NCBI RefSeq assembly: GCF_013155125.1
Contig: NZ_CP053564.1
Coordinates: 4,223,501-4,287,500, forward strand
Source of the DNA: Pseudonocardia broussonetiae
GTDB taxonomy: Bacteria > Actinomycetota > Actinomycetes > Mycobacteriales > Pseudonocardiaceae
Direction of reading: 5' to 3'
DNA: 64,000 nucleotides
The translations under genes and the position numbers were made by a program. This document shows, in pieces, positions 52,474-61,253 of the stretch; the stretch's first letter is position 1, and each line of letters starts with the position of its first letter. Under the pieces are notes generated by a model. That model had not been told where the DNA came from and did not search any database. It saw nothing but the letters and a program-made list of their open reading frames with translations.

Positions 52474-53820
52474 ATGGTCCAGACGCAGAGCGGAAGCGCG
52501 CCCCGCCCGATGGAGGACGCGCTGACGGTCGACGAGCGCGCCGAGCTGGAAGGGCTGCGGCGGGAGAACTCGACCCTGCGCGCAACCGGCGCGCGGCCAC
52601 CGCGCCGGAGGATCCGCTGGCGGTCGGTCGTCGCCGTCGTGCTGATCGTCCTCGGCTGCCTGCTGGCGCCCCTGTCGCTGGTCGCCGTCTGGACGAACGG
52701 AGAGGTGTCGGACACCGAGCAGTTCGTCGAGACCGTGGGACCGCTGGTCGACGACCCCGCCGTGCAGGAGGCGCTCACGAACCGGGTGACCACCGAGGTG
52801 TTCCAGTACGTCGACGTCGAGGGGTTGGCCGGCCAGGCGCTCACGGCCCTGCAGGCCCAGGGACTGCCGCCGCAGCTCGTCGAGCGGGTCGGCGCGTTCA
52901 CCCCGGCCCTTGCGACGGCGGTGACCGGCTTCGTCCGGGACAAGGTCGCCCAGCTGGTGGCGAGCCCGCAGTTCGCGGCGGCGTGGGAGCAGGCCCTGCA
53001 GGTCTCCCACCAGCAGCTGGTCACCGTGCTCTCGGGGGACAGCGAGGCGATCGTCGTCCAGGGCGGGACCGTGTACCTGGACCTCGCGCCCTTCATCCAG
53101 GCGGCGAAGGAACGGCTGAGCGCCGAGGGGTTGAAGGCCGCCGACCTGATCCCCGACGTCCACCCGACCATCGCGCTCGCCCCGGCCGACCAGCTGGTGC
53201 GCGCCCAGTTCGCCTACACCGCGCTCGACTCGGTCGCGACCGTGCTGCCGTGGATCACGGTGCTGCTGCTGGCCGTGGGCGTGTACTTGGCCCGGGTGCG
53301 GATGCGCGCCCTGGTCGCGGTCGGCCTCGGGGTGGCGCTGGCCCTGGTCGTGCTCTCTGCCGGCCTGCTCGTCGCGCGCGGTCTGCTGGTCGGCGCGGTG
53401 CCGGTGACCGGGGCGGCCGCCGCCGCGTCCGGCTTCGACATCCTCGTCGCCCCGCTGCGCACCTCCGGGCGGGTGCTGCTGGTCCTCGCGCTGGTCGTGG
53501 CCCTGGGCGCGTTCCTGGCGGGATCCTCGCCGACGGCGACGGCCCTGCGAGCGCGGGCGGGGCGCGCCCTCGGGAGCGTCCGCGGCGCGCGGACCGCCAC
53601 CGGTCCGGTGGGGACCTGGGTCGGCGCCCACGTGCGGGGACTGCGGATCGGGGCGGTCGCGCTCGCCGCGCTGCTGTTCGTGTTCCTCCCGCAGCCGACC
53701 CCCGCTGCGATCCTGGTCATCGCGACCGTCCTGCTCGTCGTGCTCGCCGGGATCGAGTTCCTCGCCCGCCCGGGCCGCGCGCCCGAGGTGCCCGCCGCGC
53801 CGGCGACGACGGCCGTCTGA
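52474..53820 (+). CDS. Actinobacterial integral membrane protein with large external domain
   Basis: The 448-residue protein has a cytoplasmic coiled start (ERAELEGLRRENSTLRA), one N-terminal helix (VVAVVLIVLGCLLAPLSLVAVW), a soluble helical domain of ~200 residues (about 75-265), and then a cluster of C-terminal helices (VLPWITVLLLAVGVYLA, LVAVGLGVALALVVLSAGLLVA, VLLVLALVVALGAFLA and IGAVALAALLFVFL). This layout matches a conserved but unnamed actinobacterial membrane family. The operator copy 57 bases upstream puts it with the surrounding stress genes. Confidence 0.72.
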   Translation: MVQTQSGSAPRPMEDALTVDERAELEGLRRENSTLRATGARPPRRRIRWRSVVAVVLIVLGCLLAPLSLVAVWTNGEVSDTEQFVETVGPLVDDPAVQEALTNRVTTEVFQYVDVEGLAGQALTALQAQGLPPQLVERVGAFTPALATAVTGFVRDKVAQLVASPQFAAAWEQALQVSHQQLVTVLSGDSEAIVVQGGTVYLDLAPFIQAAKERLSAEGLKAADLIPDVHPTIALAPADQLVRAQFAYTALDSVATVLPWITVLLLAVGVYLARVRMRALVAVGLGVALALVVLSAGLLVARGLLVGAVPVTGAAAAASGFDILVAPLRTSGRVLLVLALVVALGAFLAGSSPTATALRARAGRALGSVRGARTATGPVGTWVGAHVRGLRIGAVALAALLFVFLPQPTPAAILVIATVLLVVLAGIEFLARPGRAPEVPAAPATTAV

Positions 53821-53869
53821 CGCGGGAGCCCGTCACGCACCCGCACCGTGCGGCGGACGGAGCCACCGC

Positions 53870-54220
53870 GTCGCGGTCGCGGGGGTAGTGGCGGGAACCG
53901 ACCCACAAGGCGAGGGCGGCGACCCCGCACGCGGCGGGGAGCACCGCCGTCGCGGTCAGGGCGCCGGCCAGGACGAGGGCGAACTGCCACGGCCGCGCCC
54001 GCGCGGGGCGCGGGCCGCCGCCCGGTCGGCCGCGTGGGCGAAGGCGATCATGCCGACCATCCCCGCGAGCACCACCGCGGCGGTCAGGGCGGACGCGGGG
54101 CCGGGGGACAGGCCGTAGGACCGGCCCAGGTGGCTGGGCAGCCAGGTCTAGAGCGTCGAGACGACCATCACGGCGGTGGGGAGCGCCCCGAGGGCGATCG
54201 TGAGCGAGACGACCGAGACG
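53870..54220 (-). pseudogene. Major facilitator superfamily transporter remnant
   Basis: On the minus strand a frame reads SVVSLTIALGALPTAVMVV, then a TAG stop (near 54147), then TWLPSHLGRSYGLSPGPASA and LTAAVVLAGMVGMIAFAHAADR. A frame change follows before ARPWQFALVLAGALTATAVL. These are recognisable MFS transporter helices, but an internal stop and at least one frameshift rule out a working gene. Confidence 0.6.
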
Positions 54221-54298
54221 CCGTCTCCGCACGGTCGACCTCCGGGATCGCGGGATCAGCGCCGGGCTCCACTGCCGCCACCCCGGCGGAGGCGCCTC

Positions 54299-54315
54299 TC
54301 ATCCGGCCCGGGCGG
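54299..54315. promoter_or_regulatory. 17-bp inverted repeat (weaker copy) upstream of the 67-aa gene
   Basis: TCATCCGGCCCGGGCGG keeps the left half-site TCATCCG exactly and most of the right half. It ends 88 bases before the ATG at 54404. Confidence 0.4.
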
Positions 54316-54403
54316 TGCCCCGCCCGGCCGACGCGCGCACTGTGGGGCGTGCGAGGTCCGGGGCAGGGGACCGGGGGCGGCGTCCACAGGAGATGAGGGC
54401 CGT

Positions 54404-54607
54404 ATGGCGACCGGACGGTACGAGTTCCGGGTGGACGGCAGGCTGTCCGACGAGGCGCGGGCCGCGTTCCTCGACATGCAGATCACCGAGGCGCCACCGC
54501 AGACCGTGCTGGACGGTGACGTGCTCGACGAGTCGCACCTGCACGGGATCATCGCCCAGTTGCAGGCGCTGGGGATCACCGTCGTGTCGGTGCTCCCCGT
54601 GCCGTGA
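54404..54607 (+). CDS. Small conserved actinobacterial protein (67 aa), paralogue of the 62.0-kb gene
   Basis: The ATG follows AGGAG and GAGGG purine stretches. The 67-residue protein (YEFRVDGRLSDEARAAFLDM, DVLDESHLHGIIAQLQALG, then ITVVSVLPVP) has a beta-alpha-beta pattern with the LHG-x-I/L-x(3)-L/I-x-x-LG motif. The gene at 62056-62304 has the same order (YSFRVTGRL, AALHGFIARIEALGLELVEL). Function unknown; no signal peptide. Confidence 0.72.
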   Translation: MATGRYEFRVDGRLSDEARAAFLDMQITEAPPQTVLDGDVLDESHLHGIIAQLQALGITVVSVLPVP

Positions 54608-54674
54608 GGCGCGCGCCGCCCGGCGCCGCCCTGCGCACCGGTGGCCCGTCGCACACCGACCGGGGATCCCCGCG

Positions 54675-56258
54675 TCACCACCGACCGCGGTACCTGTCCC
54701 GCAGCCCTCGCCCGTCCGGGTCGTAGAGCAGCCGGTAGACCGGCTCCGCCCAGAGCCTCGTGCGCAGCGGCAGCGACTCGGGCTCGTGGTGGCGCAGCCG
54801 GCCCGGTGGCCGAGGGCCGCGCTGTCCGTCCCGGTGCCAGTCGCCGAGCGCATCGGCGGCCTCGGTCACCGCCCGCACCGCGTCGTCCGGGTCGACGAGG
54901 TCCGCGTCCTCGCCCGGCGCGCGGTCCAGGTGCTCGCGCATCAGCCCGAGCCGCAGGTCCCTCGCGAACACGCGGGCACCGTCGCCGTCGCCCGCAGGAT
55001 CGACCGGCTCGCGGTCGTCGCTCCGGTCGTCCAGCACCGACACCGTCAGCTCGCTGTCGTGGCTCCAGGACCGGCGGTTCAGGTTGGCGCTTCCCACCGC
55101 CGCCCACACGTCGTCGATGACGGCCACCTTCGCGTGGACGTAGACGGCAGTGCCCGCCCGGTTCTCCAGGTCGAGGACGTGGACGCGGTCGGCCGCGGCC
55201 TTCCAGCACACCTCGAGGGCCGACAGGCGCCCCACCTGGTTGGGCGGCAGCGCGAACCGGCCGTCGACGTCGGGGTGCCTCGGCACGACGACCACGAGGT
55301 GCAGCCGGGGGTTCCGCTCCAGCGCGTCGGCGAGCAGCCGGGCGATGTGCGGCGACCACATGTACTGGTCCTGCAGGTACACCAGGCGCCGCGCCCGGCC
55401 GAGCGCCTTGGCGAAGCCCCGGGCGACCGAGCGCTCACCGTCGGGGGCGAAGGGGTAGCCGGGCCGGATCGAGGGGTAGGTGCGCAGCACCTGGACCGTC
55501 GCGGACCCGGCGGGCGCCGGGTCGCCGGGCCGGTCGGGGAGCGGGTCGGCGACGACGTCGGTGTGGGTGAGCAGGTCGTGGACGCGGGCGATCGGAGCGT
55601 GCCGGTCCAGCGCGTGGGGGTCGTCCCACCGCTCGCGGAACACCGCGTCGAGCATCCCGACGGCCGGTCCCCGCACCTCCAGCTGCACGTCGTGCCACGG
55701 GGGGCGGTCGCCGTACGCCGGGTGCAAGGGCAGGCTCTGGGGATCGCCGTGGTGTGCGGCGTCGTCGCGTCGGGAGTGGCACAGGTCGATGCCGCCGGCG
55801 AACGCGACGTCGCGGTCGGGGTCGTCGGGGTGGCGCAGCACCACCAGCTTCTGGTGGTGCGATCCGGCCCGGCGGACCCGCTGGTCGAGCAGCACCTCGC
55901 CGCCCGCGGCGTGGACCTCCTCCCCGAGCTGGCGGTTCTCCCGCCCGCTGTAGGACAGCGCGTCGGAGTGGGAGCGCCACATGAGGCCCTTCACCACGAC
56001 CCCGCGCCGGGCGGCCGCGCCGAACAGGTCGCCGATCGTGGGACCGGTGGGGCCCATCCGCTGGTCGGCGTCACCCCGCCAGTCGGTGAAGAAGAGGTGA
56101 TCGCCGGCCTGCAGCGCCTCCACCTCCTCGGCGAGCCGGGCGAAGTAGACCGCTCCGTTCACCAGGGCCCGCACCGCGTTGCCCGCGGACCAGGCCGGGA
56201 GCCGGCAGGCGGGGTTCCCGCGCTCGTGCGCGGTCAGGAACCACGTGCCGACCTCCAT
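54675..56258 (-). CDS. Phospholipase D-family protein with two HKD motifs
   Basis: The ATG at 56258 follows GAGGAGG and gives 527 residues. The first catalytic motif is HHQKLVVLRHPDDPDRDVAFAGG near residue 155 (His-x-Lys then Asp). The second is VYVHAKVAVIDDVWAAVGSANLN near 365 (HAK-x4-D). Two HKD half-sites in one chain are standard for the PLD superfamily, for example phospholipases and cardiolipin-type enzymes. No signal peptide or transmembrane helix is visible, so it may be cytosolic. The substrate cannot be named from sequence. Confidence 0.88.
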   Translation of the reverse strand: MEVGTWFLTAHERGNPACRLPAWSAGNAVRALVNGAVYFARLAEEVEALQAGDHLFFTDWRGDADQRMGPTGPTIGDLFGAAARRGVVVKGLMWRSHSDALSYSGRENRQLGEEVHAAGGEVLLDQRVRRAGSHHQKLVVLRHPDDPDRDVAFAGGIDLCHSRRDDAAHHGDPQSLPLHPAYGDRPPWHDVQLEVRGPAVGMLDAVFRERWDDPHALDRHAPIARVHDLLTHTDVVADPLPDRPGDPAPAGSATVQVLRTYPSIRPGYPFAPDGERSVARGFAKALGRARRLVYLQDQYMWSPHIARLLADALERNPRLHLVVVVPRHPDVDGRFALPPNQVGRLSALEVCWKAAADRVHVLDLENRAGTAVYVHAKVAVIDDVWAAVGSANLNRRSWSHDSELTVSVLDDRSDDREPVDPAGDGDGARVFARDLRLGLMREHLDRAPGEDADLVDPDDAVRAVTEAADALGDWHRDGQRGPRPPGRLRHHEPESLPLRTRLWAEPVYRLLYDPDGRGLRDRYRGRW

Positions 56259-56375
56259 GGGCCTCCTCGCTCCGGCGTGCGAGGGTAGCCCAGCCGGGAT
56301 GCCGTCGGCCGTCCGTGAGCTCCTCGACCGCTGTGCCGACGTCGTCGCCCCTCGCGACGACATCGGCACAGGCGG

Positions 56376-56408
56376 CCCCGCCGACGGCAGGGGCTGCCGT
56401 CGGCGGGG
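56376..56408 (-). terminator. Terminator of the DUF6325/small-ORF operon
   Basis: CCCCGCCGACGGCA (56376-56389) and TGCCGTCGGCGGGG (56395-56408) form a perfect 14-bp stem with a 5-base loop. It lies 20 bases beyond the stop of the 23-aa gene on the minus strand and upstream of the PLD gene start. Confidence 0.75.
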
Positions 56409-56427
56409 TCGTTCCGTCCCCACGGGC

Positions 56428-56499
56428 TCAGTCGCGACGGTCGCGCCTGCGGGCCGTCCGCCTCGCTGTGCGCCGCGCGACCCTACGTGATCCGAACAT
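56428..56499 (-). CDS. Tiny Arg-rich peptide (23 aa)
   Basis: An ATG with a perfect GGAGG site 6 bases upstream begins MFGSRRVARRTARRTARRRD and ends after 23 codons. Short MFGRR-type repetitive Arg peptides recur downstream of stress genes in Actinobacteria, so it is probably expressed. It lies 38 bases after the DUF6325 gene in the same operon. Too short for most gene callers. Confidence 0.5.
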   Translation of the reverse strand: MFGSRRVARRTARRTARRRDRRD

Positions 56500-56537
56500 G
56501 GTCACCTCCTCTGCTCTCGGTAGCGCCCGTCCCCGCG

Positions 56538-57080
56538 TCACGTCGACACGGTGGCGGTCTCCAGGCCGTGCAGCTGCGCGGCCTCCTCGGCGGACAGCAG
56601 GCCGAGCCCGATCAGGTCCAGCGGGCTGATGAAGCCGTCGTTGATGCGGAAGCCGCCCGCCCGGAACACCGCGTCCCTGAGCGGGACCGCCCAGTGGTGC
56701 TCCAGCAGGACGAGTGCCGCCGCCGAGTCGTCCGGGATCTCGGCGAGCACGTCCCACGCGTCCTCGTCGGAGAAGACGGCGATGCCGTCCGCCGCGGCTG
56801 CGGCGCCGGCCTGCGCCCCCGCCTCCATCCCGGGCTCCCCCTCGAGCCCCAGGCCGATCAGGGCGCCGACCTTGCTGCCCACCTCGACGGCCTCGTCGGT
56901 CGAGAGGTTGCTGAGGTGCATCACCTCGACCTCCCCGCCGGCGTCCTTGTACACCGCGAGCGCGTCGATCACCCGGACGGTGTCGCTCTCCCTCAGCCGC
57001 TCGAGCTCGCTGATGATCTCGCCGTGGAAGTCCGGGTCCCGGAATCCGAGCACGATGAGCTGAACCGGTCCGATCGCCAT
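56538..57080 (-). CDS. DUF6325-family protein (180 aa)
   Basis: The ATG at 57080 starts MAIGPVQLIVLGFRDPDFHG, then ELERLRESDTVRVIDALAVYKDAGGEVEVM, a Gly-rich GALIGLGLEGEPG loop and DSAAALVLLEHHWAVPLRDAV. This matches the DUF6325 (DUF1269-like) family frequently found in actinobacterial stress regions. Function unknown; cytoplasmic or membrane-associated by the Gly/Ala-rich middle. An operator copy lies 95 bases upstream. The frame stays open upstream to 57344, but those extra residues are not family-like. Confidence 0.75.
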   Translation of the reverse strand: MAIGPVQLIVLGFRDPDFHGEIISELERLRESDTVRVIDALAVYKDAGGEVEVMHLSNLSTDEAVEVGSKVGALIGLGLEGEPGMEAGAQAGAAAAADGIAVFSDEDAWDVLAEIPDDSAAALVLLEHHWAVPLRDAVFRAGGFRINDGFISPLDLIGLGLLSAEEAAQLHGLETATVST

Positions 57081-57174
57081 GTCGTGTCCTCTCGTCGCCA
57101 CCAGCGGTCCGCGGTTCCGCATGCGACCCGCGGGCCGTTCGCGTGAGCCTGCCGCCCCACGGGCGGGCGACGCC

Positions 57175-57191
57175 TCATCCGGTGCGGGTGG
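57175..57191. promoter_or_regulatory. 17-bp inverted repeat upstream of DUF6325
   Basis: TCATCCGGTGCGGGTGG matches the consensus except for the last base. It ends 94 bases before the minus-strand start at 57080. Confidence 0.45.
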
Positions 57192-57440
57192 ACGGCGGCC
57201 CCACCGGTGGATCCACTGCTCACGGCTGCTCCGTTCCCACGAGTGGACGAGCAGGGTCCCGACGGCGGCGACCACGACCTGCCAGAGCACCCGGTCGAAC
57301 GCCTCGCGGCTGCTCTGCTCCTGGGCCGCCGTGCGCTCGTTCATCCTGCGACCGCGCGCGATGAGGTGGACGAGAGACCCGAACCACGCGGACAGGAGCG
57401 TTGATGGGGCTCACCGTTGCCCGGTCGTCCGCGACGGGCA

Positions 57441-57457
57441 TCACCCGCGGAGGGCGA
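57441..57457. promoter_or_regulatory. 17-bp inverted repeat upstream of the amphi-Trp gene
   Basis: TCACCCGCGGAGGGCGA keeps the left half-site TCACCCG and a near-consensus right half. It lies 125 bases before the amphi-Trp start at 57583, on the side facing that gene. Confidence 0.4.
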
Positions 57458-57582
57458 CTCGCCCGTCCGCGCCGCCGTCCGCGCGGGCCGCCGGCCGGGC
57501 CACCCGGAGGAGGTGACGACCCGGGCCGGTGTCGCGCCGACACTGCGGCGGTTCCCCCCACTCCTCACGAACGGAGCCCGCC

Positions 57583-57900
57583 GTGTCGGATGTCGAAGTC
57601 AGCCGGACCGAGTCCCTCACCCGTCACGAGGCCGCCCGGCGGCTCGCCGCGCTGGCCGCCGCACTGTCCGACGGTGGCGAGGTGGAGCTGGCCCTGGGAT
57701 CCAGCGTGGTCACGCTGCGCGTCCCCGACCACGTCCGGTGCGAGGTGGAGGTCGAGGTGGACGGGGCGGAGGTCGAGCTCGAGGTGGAGCTGAAGTGGTC
57801 GACGGCACCGGCCCGGCAGGAGGAGCCCGCGGAGCCGCCGTCGGAGGCCGAGGTCGAGGCCAAGGCCAAGCCGCGCCGCCGCGCCCGGGCCGCGGGGTGA
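57583..57900 (+). CDS. Amphi-Trp domain protein (105 aa)
   Basis: The GTG follows a GGAG site and starts MSDVEVSRTESLTRHEAARRL. The domain has the alternating amphi-Trp pattern: a helix (AARRLAALAAALSDGGEVEL), then VTLRVPDHVRCEVEVEVDG and a strand ending VELEVELKW. A charged tail (KAKPRRRARAAG) may bind nucleic acid or membrane. Members are common in stress clusters of Actinobacteria and haloarchaea; their function is unknown. It converges on the LuxR regulator gene. Confidence 0.8.
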   Translation: MSDVEVSRTESLTRHEAARRLAALAAALSDGGEVELALGSSVVTLRVPDHVRCEVEVEVDGAEVELEVELKWSTAPARQEEPAEPPSEAEVEAKAKPRRRARAAG

Positions 57901-58057
57901 TCGCATCCACGCCGGGCGGAGGGTGCTGCCGGCCCGTCGCCTCACGAGGATCACGTCGTGAGCGGCACGCGCACCACCTGGTCGAGCGCCCGTCCGGTGT
58001 GCCGGGTCCCCGTCCACGACGCGGCGGCCCCGCCGGCCACGATCGTCGCGGCGGCGG

Positions 58058-60652
58058 TCAGTGGACGCTGCTGCCCAGGAGCCCCCGCTCGCGGGCGGTG
58101 AGCACCGCGAGCCGCCGGCTGCTCACGCCGAGCTTGCTGTAGATCGACCGCACGTGGCTCTTGACGGTGTTGACCGACACGATGATGTCGGCGGCGATCT
58201 CGTCGAGCGAGAGCAGCGAGGGCAGGAGCTCGAGCACCGTCAGCTCCCGCTCGCTCAGAAGCGCCTCCTCGTGCCCGCGTCCGGCGCCGGCCGCCAGGGC
58301 CCGGTCGACGAACGCGTCGGACGCGCCGAAGCTCCCGCGCTGGTGCACCAGCATCTCCCGGACGCCCGGTCCGGCGTGCGCGAACGGGCGCACGGCGTCG
58401 ATCAGCTCGGCGGCGGTCAGGGCGCTGAGCAGTGCCCGGCGGGCCGCCGGCCGCTCGCCGGCCGTGAGGGCGATGGAGGTCTCGATCAGCCAGGCGTCGA
58501 CGACCGTGTGCGGCAGCACGGTGGCCACCGGGCCGTCGAGCACGGGGCGCAGCAGGGCGCGGGCGTGCTCGTGGCGGCCCGCTGCGGCGTCCGTCCAGGC
58601 TCGCATCACCGCGGCCTCGCCGACGTCCCCCAGGTGTTCGGCGAGCCAGGTGAGCACGGTGCGGGTCGCGACGGAGTGGCCGAGCAGCTGGGCGGCGCGG
58701 AACTCCAGCATCGCCGCTGCAGCGCACTGCTCCTCGCTCCCGTCGTGGTCGCCGAACTCCGACCGCGCCTGCTGCAGCTCGGCCAGCCCGGCGGCGCGGT
58801 CCCCGAGGTCGAAGACCGCCGCGCCGTGCACCGCGCGCAGGACGTACCGGAGCGCGGGTGACCAGGCGACCGTCCCCCCGAGCAGGGCCTCGGCGCTGCG
58901 GTGCTCGGCGACGGTGGGATCGGCGCGCAGCAGCGCGGTGTAGCTCGTCATCGCGCTGGCGGCCCCGGACCACTGGGTGCTCTCCCAGCCGTGGTCGGCG
59001 GCGATGTCGAGGGCCTGTCCGCTCGCCGTCCGCATGGCCCGCATGTCACCGGTGGTCCCGGCGACGACGCCGAGCAGCGCGAGGCACTGCATCGCCAGGT
59101 AGTCGAACGCGTGGCGGCGGCTCAGCGCCAGCGCCGCCCGGAGCTCCGTGCCGGCACCGACCAGGTCGTGGTGGCCGAGCTGGCTGCTGCCGCGGGTCAG
59201 GCGGGCCAGGGCCTCCAGCTCCGGTTCCGCCGACAGCACCTCGAGCTCGGCGACGGTCGCGGGCACCGGTCCGGACGGGACCGCGGCCAGTTGGTCGGCG
59301 ACGGCGCGGAGCACGGCGAGGTCGGCACCGCCGTCCGCGGGCGACGACCGTCGCCCGCGCCGCAGGTCGCTCTGCGCGGCCGACAGCTCGCCGGCCTCCA
59401 GGTGCGTCAGCGCCGAGGCCAGGGCCAGCGTCGGGTCGGAGGTCGTGGCGGGCGCGCCGATCGTCGTCATCGCGCGTCGCAGCGGGCCGTGGTCCCCCGC
59501 CAGGACGAGCCGCACCGCGAACCGGTGCAGCAGCTCGGCGACCAGCGGGGTGTCGCCGCTGCGGGTGGCGTGCTCCAGGGCGTCCACCGGCTGGTCCTGC
59601 GCGGCCCACCACCGGGCGGCCGCACCGTGCAGGTCGGCGGTGCGACGCACGCCCAGCCGCCGGAGCTCGGCGAGCAGGTGGGTGCGGAGGAGCTCCTGGA
59701 CCTGGTAGGCGTCGCGCCCGGGGCCCGTCGCGGTGACCAGCGACGTCTGGCGCTCCAGGGCGTCGAGGACGCCGCCCGCGGCGTCCCGGCCCGTGAGCTC
59801 GGCGGCGAGCCCGACGGGTACCGGATCGCTGATGCTGATCACCCGCAGGAACTCCTGCACGTCGGCGGGCAGGTCGGAGAGGATCTCCCCGATGAGGTAG
59901 TCGGCCACCGACCGGTCGTCCCCGGAGAACTGGGTCAGGAACGCCTCCCGGTCGGCCGACTCCGCCAGACCGAGGGCCGCGAGCCGCAAGCCTGCGGGCC
60001 ACCCCCCGGTGCGGCGGTGCAGCACGTCGACCTGCGGTCGCGACAGCTCCAGCCCCGCTCCCGCCAGGAGCGCCCCGGCCTGGTCGGGGGTGAACGCCAT
60101 CTGCGCCGCGCGCAGCTCCCTCAACCGCCCGGCGAGCCGCAGCCTCGGCAGGGACAGCGGCGGGTCGAGCCGGCTCGCGAGCACCAGGCGGACGGTGCTG
60201 GGCATGATCGTGAGGAACCTCGCGAGTGCCCGCAGGACCTGCGGCTCGACCAGCTCGTGGACGTCGTCGAGGACGAGGTGGACGGGGCGCGGGAGGGCGA
60301 GGAGGGACTCGGCGAGCTGGTCGGGGTCGGGGGCCCGCCGCTGGTCCGCCCCGATGTGCGGCTCGCCGGCGGACGGCACCGACGGGCAGGTCGCGAGCGC
60401 CGCCACCACGGCGGCCCAGAGCCGCCCGGGGTCGTTGTCGTCGCGGTCCACGGTGACCCACGCGGTGTCCGTCAGCGTGCTCGACCTCGCCCAGTCGGCG
60501 AGCAGCAGCGTCTTCCCGTACCCGGCCGGTGCGCAGACCAGGACGACGTCCGCGGGTGCTGCGGGGTCGAGGTCGGCGCGCAGTGCGGCGCGCTCCACGA
60601 ACCCCGGCGGGAGTCGCGGCACGGCGATCTTGGCCTGCGGGACGAGCACCAT
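58058..60652 (-). CDS. MalT-like ATP-dependent LuxR-family transcription regulator
   Basis: Using the ATG at 60652 (MVLVPQAKIAVPRLPPGFVE), the protein has 864 residues. Walker A APAGYGKT is at 41-48, followed by a STAND-type NTPase (LVLDDVHEL as Walker B near 115), a long helical TPR-type region to about 790, and a C-terminal LuxR/GerE helix-turn-helix (LSERELTVLELLPSLLSLDEIAADI, then SVNTVKSHVRSIYSKLGVSS). The best ribosome-binding site is the AGGGGAA upstream of 60652; starts at 60718 or 60772 are possible. It probably senses an inducer and activates target promoters, perhaps those with the shared 17-bp repeat. Confidence 0.88.
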   Translation of the reverse strand: MVLVPQAKIAVPRLPPGFVERAALRADLDPAAPADVVLVCAPAGYGKTLLLADWARSSTLTDTAWVTVDRDDNDPGRLWAAVVAALATCPSVPSAGEPHIGADQRRAPDPDQLAESLLALPRPVHLVLDDVHELVEPQVLRALARFLTIMPSTVRLVLASRLDPPLSLPRLRLAGRLRELRAAQMAFTPDQAGALLAGAGLELSRPQVDVLHRRTGGWPAGLRLAALGLAESADREAFLTQFSGDDRSVADYLIGEILSDLPADVQEFLRVISISDPVPVGLAAELTGRDAAGGVLDALERQTSLVTATGPGRDAYQVQELLRTHLLAELRRLGVRRTADLHGAAARWWAAQDQPVDALEHATRSGDTPLVAELLHRFAVRLVLAGDHGPLRRAMTTIGAPATTSDPTLALASALTHLEAGELSAAQSDLRRGRRSSPADGGADLAVLRAVADQLAAVPSGPVPATVAELEVLSAEPELEALARLTRGSSQLGHHDLVGAGTELRAALALSRRHAFDYLAMQCLALLGVVAGTTGDMRAMRTASGQALDIAADHGWESTQWSGAASAMTSYTALLRADPTVAEHRSAEALLGGTVAWSPALRYVLRAVHGAAVFDLGDRAAGLAELQQARSEFGDHDGSEEQCAAAAMLEFRAAQLLGHSVATRTVLTWLAEHLGDVGEAAVMRAWTDAAAGRHEHARALLRPVLDGPVATVLPHTVVDAWLIETSIALTAGERPAARRALLSALTAAELIDAVRPFAHAGPGVREMLVHQRGSFGASDAFVDRALAAGAGRGHEEALLSERELTVLELLPSLLSLDEIAADIIVSVNTVKSHVRSIYSKLGVSSRRLAVLTARERGLLGSSVH

Positions 60653-60992
60653 GTGCGATCCGTTCCCCTGGCCGGTCCGCACCGGGGTGGACGACTGACC
60701 GGCGGCTCGGATCGACATCGTCCGGTGGCACGTGCGGAGATGACGATAGGGCTGCCACCCAGCCGTGTCCATGAGCGTGAGCCCGGTGGAGCCCGGCCCG
60801 GCTCATCTCCGGCGGGCGACGCCGGGCCGCTGCGGCGGGCGCAGGGTGGGCGCGGTCGTCGTCGTACCCGAGTCGGGAGGGAGGCGGTCGCCATGGGCGC
60901 CGCACGGTCATCCCGGCAGTGTCGCGACGGCCCGCGCCACCGTGCACCACCCGTCGAGGTGACCCGGGACCGGGCGGTGGGTCGTGGTCCGG
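60653..60992. other. Upstream region of the LuxR regulator, no other gene
   Basis: No gene is evident. A degenerate 17-bp operator-like copy (TCATCTCCGGCGGGCGA) lies at 60803-60819, 150 bases from the LuxR start, which would allow autoregulation. It deviates from the consensus in the left half. Confidence 0.35.
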
Positions 60993-61253
60993 TCACTCCG
61001 CGAACCACACCTCCACCAGGTCCTCGGCGGCCAGGCCCTGGTCCTGGGCGATCCGCTCGACGGCCGTGGCCAGCGCCAGGCTGAGCGCCACGGCGACGTC
61101 GCGCAGCGCGGCCGGGCCGCGCTCCCGGACGGTCCGGTCCACCAGCTCGTCGAGCGCGGCGACCCCGCGTTCGTAGTTGTGGTCGTCCGACAGCAGAGCC
61201 CGCATGGCCAGCAGGACCGCCCGCTGCGCGTGGTCGTCGGGTTCGCCGCTCAC
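60993..61253 (-). CDS. Small helical protein of unknown family (86 aa)
   Basis: The GTG at 61253 follows GGAG. The 86-residue product is helical and acidic (AQRAVLLAMRALLSDDHNYERGVAALDELV, then LATAVERIAQDQGLAAEDLVEVWFAE). The spacing of Glu, Asp and Asn suggests a small adaptor or anti-regulator, but I do not recognise it. It lies between two large LuxR regulators. Confidence 0.6.
   Translation of the reverse strand: MSGEPDDHAQRAVLLAMRALLSDDHNYERGVAALDELVDRTVRERGPAALRDVAVALSLALATAVERIAQDQGLAAEDLVEVWFAE

Larger units (their letters stand above)
57081..57582. other. Intergenic stretch between divergent DUF6325 and amphi-Trp genes
   Basis: Two copies of the 17-bp operator lie here (57175 and 57441). 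On the minus strand the frame opening at 57344 (MNERTAAQEQSSREAFDRVL, then WQVVVAAVGTLLVHSWERSS) reads like a short one-helix protein but runs without a stop into the DUF6325 gene. It may be an N-terminal extension, a fused gene or chance. Confidence 0.4.

Noticed and set aside
57080..57344. N-terminally extended DUF6325 protein starting at 57344
   Set aside because: The ATG at 57080 begins exactly where family-like sequence starts; the 88 extra residues are Arg/Gly/Pro-rich, and two operator-like sites lie in the nearby interval.
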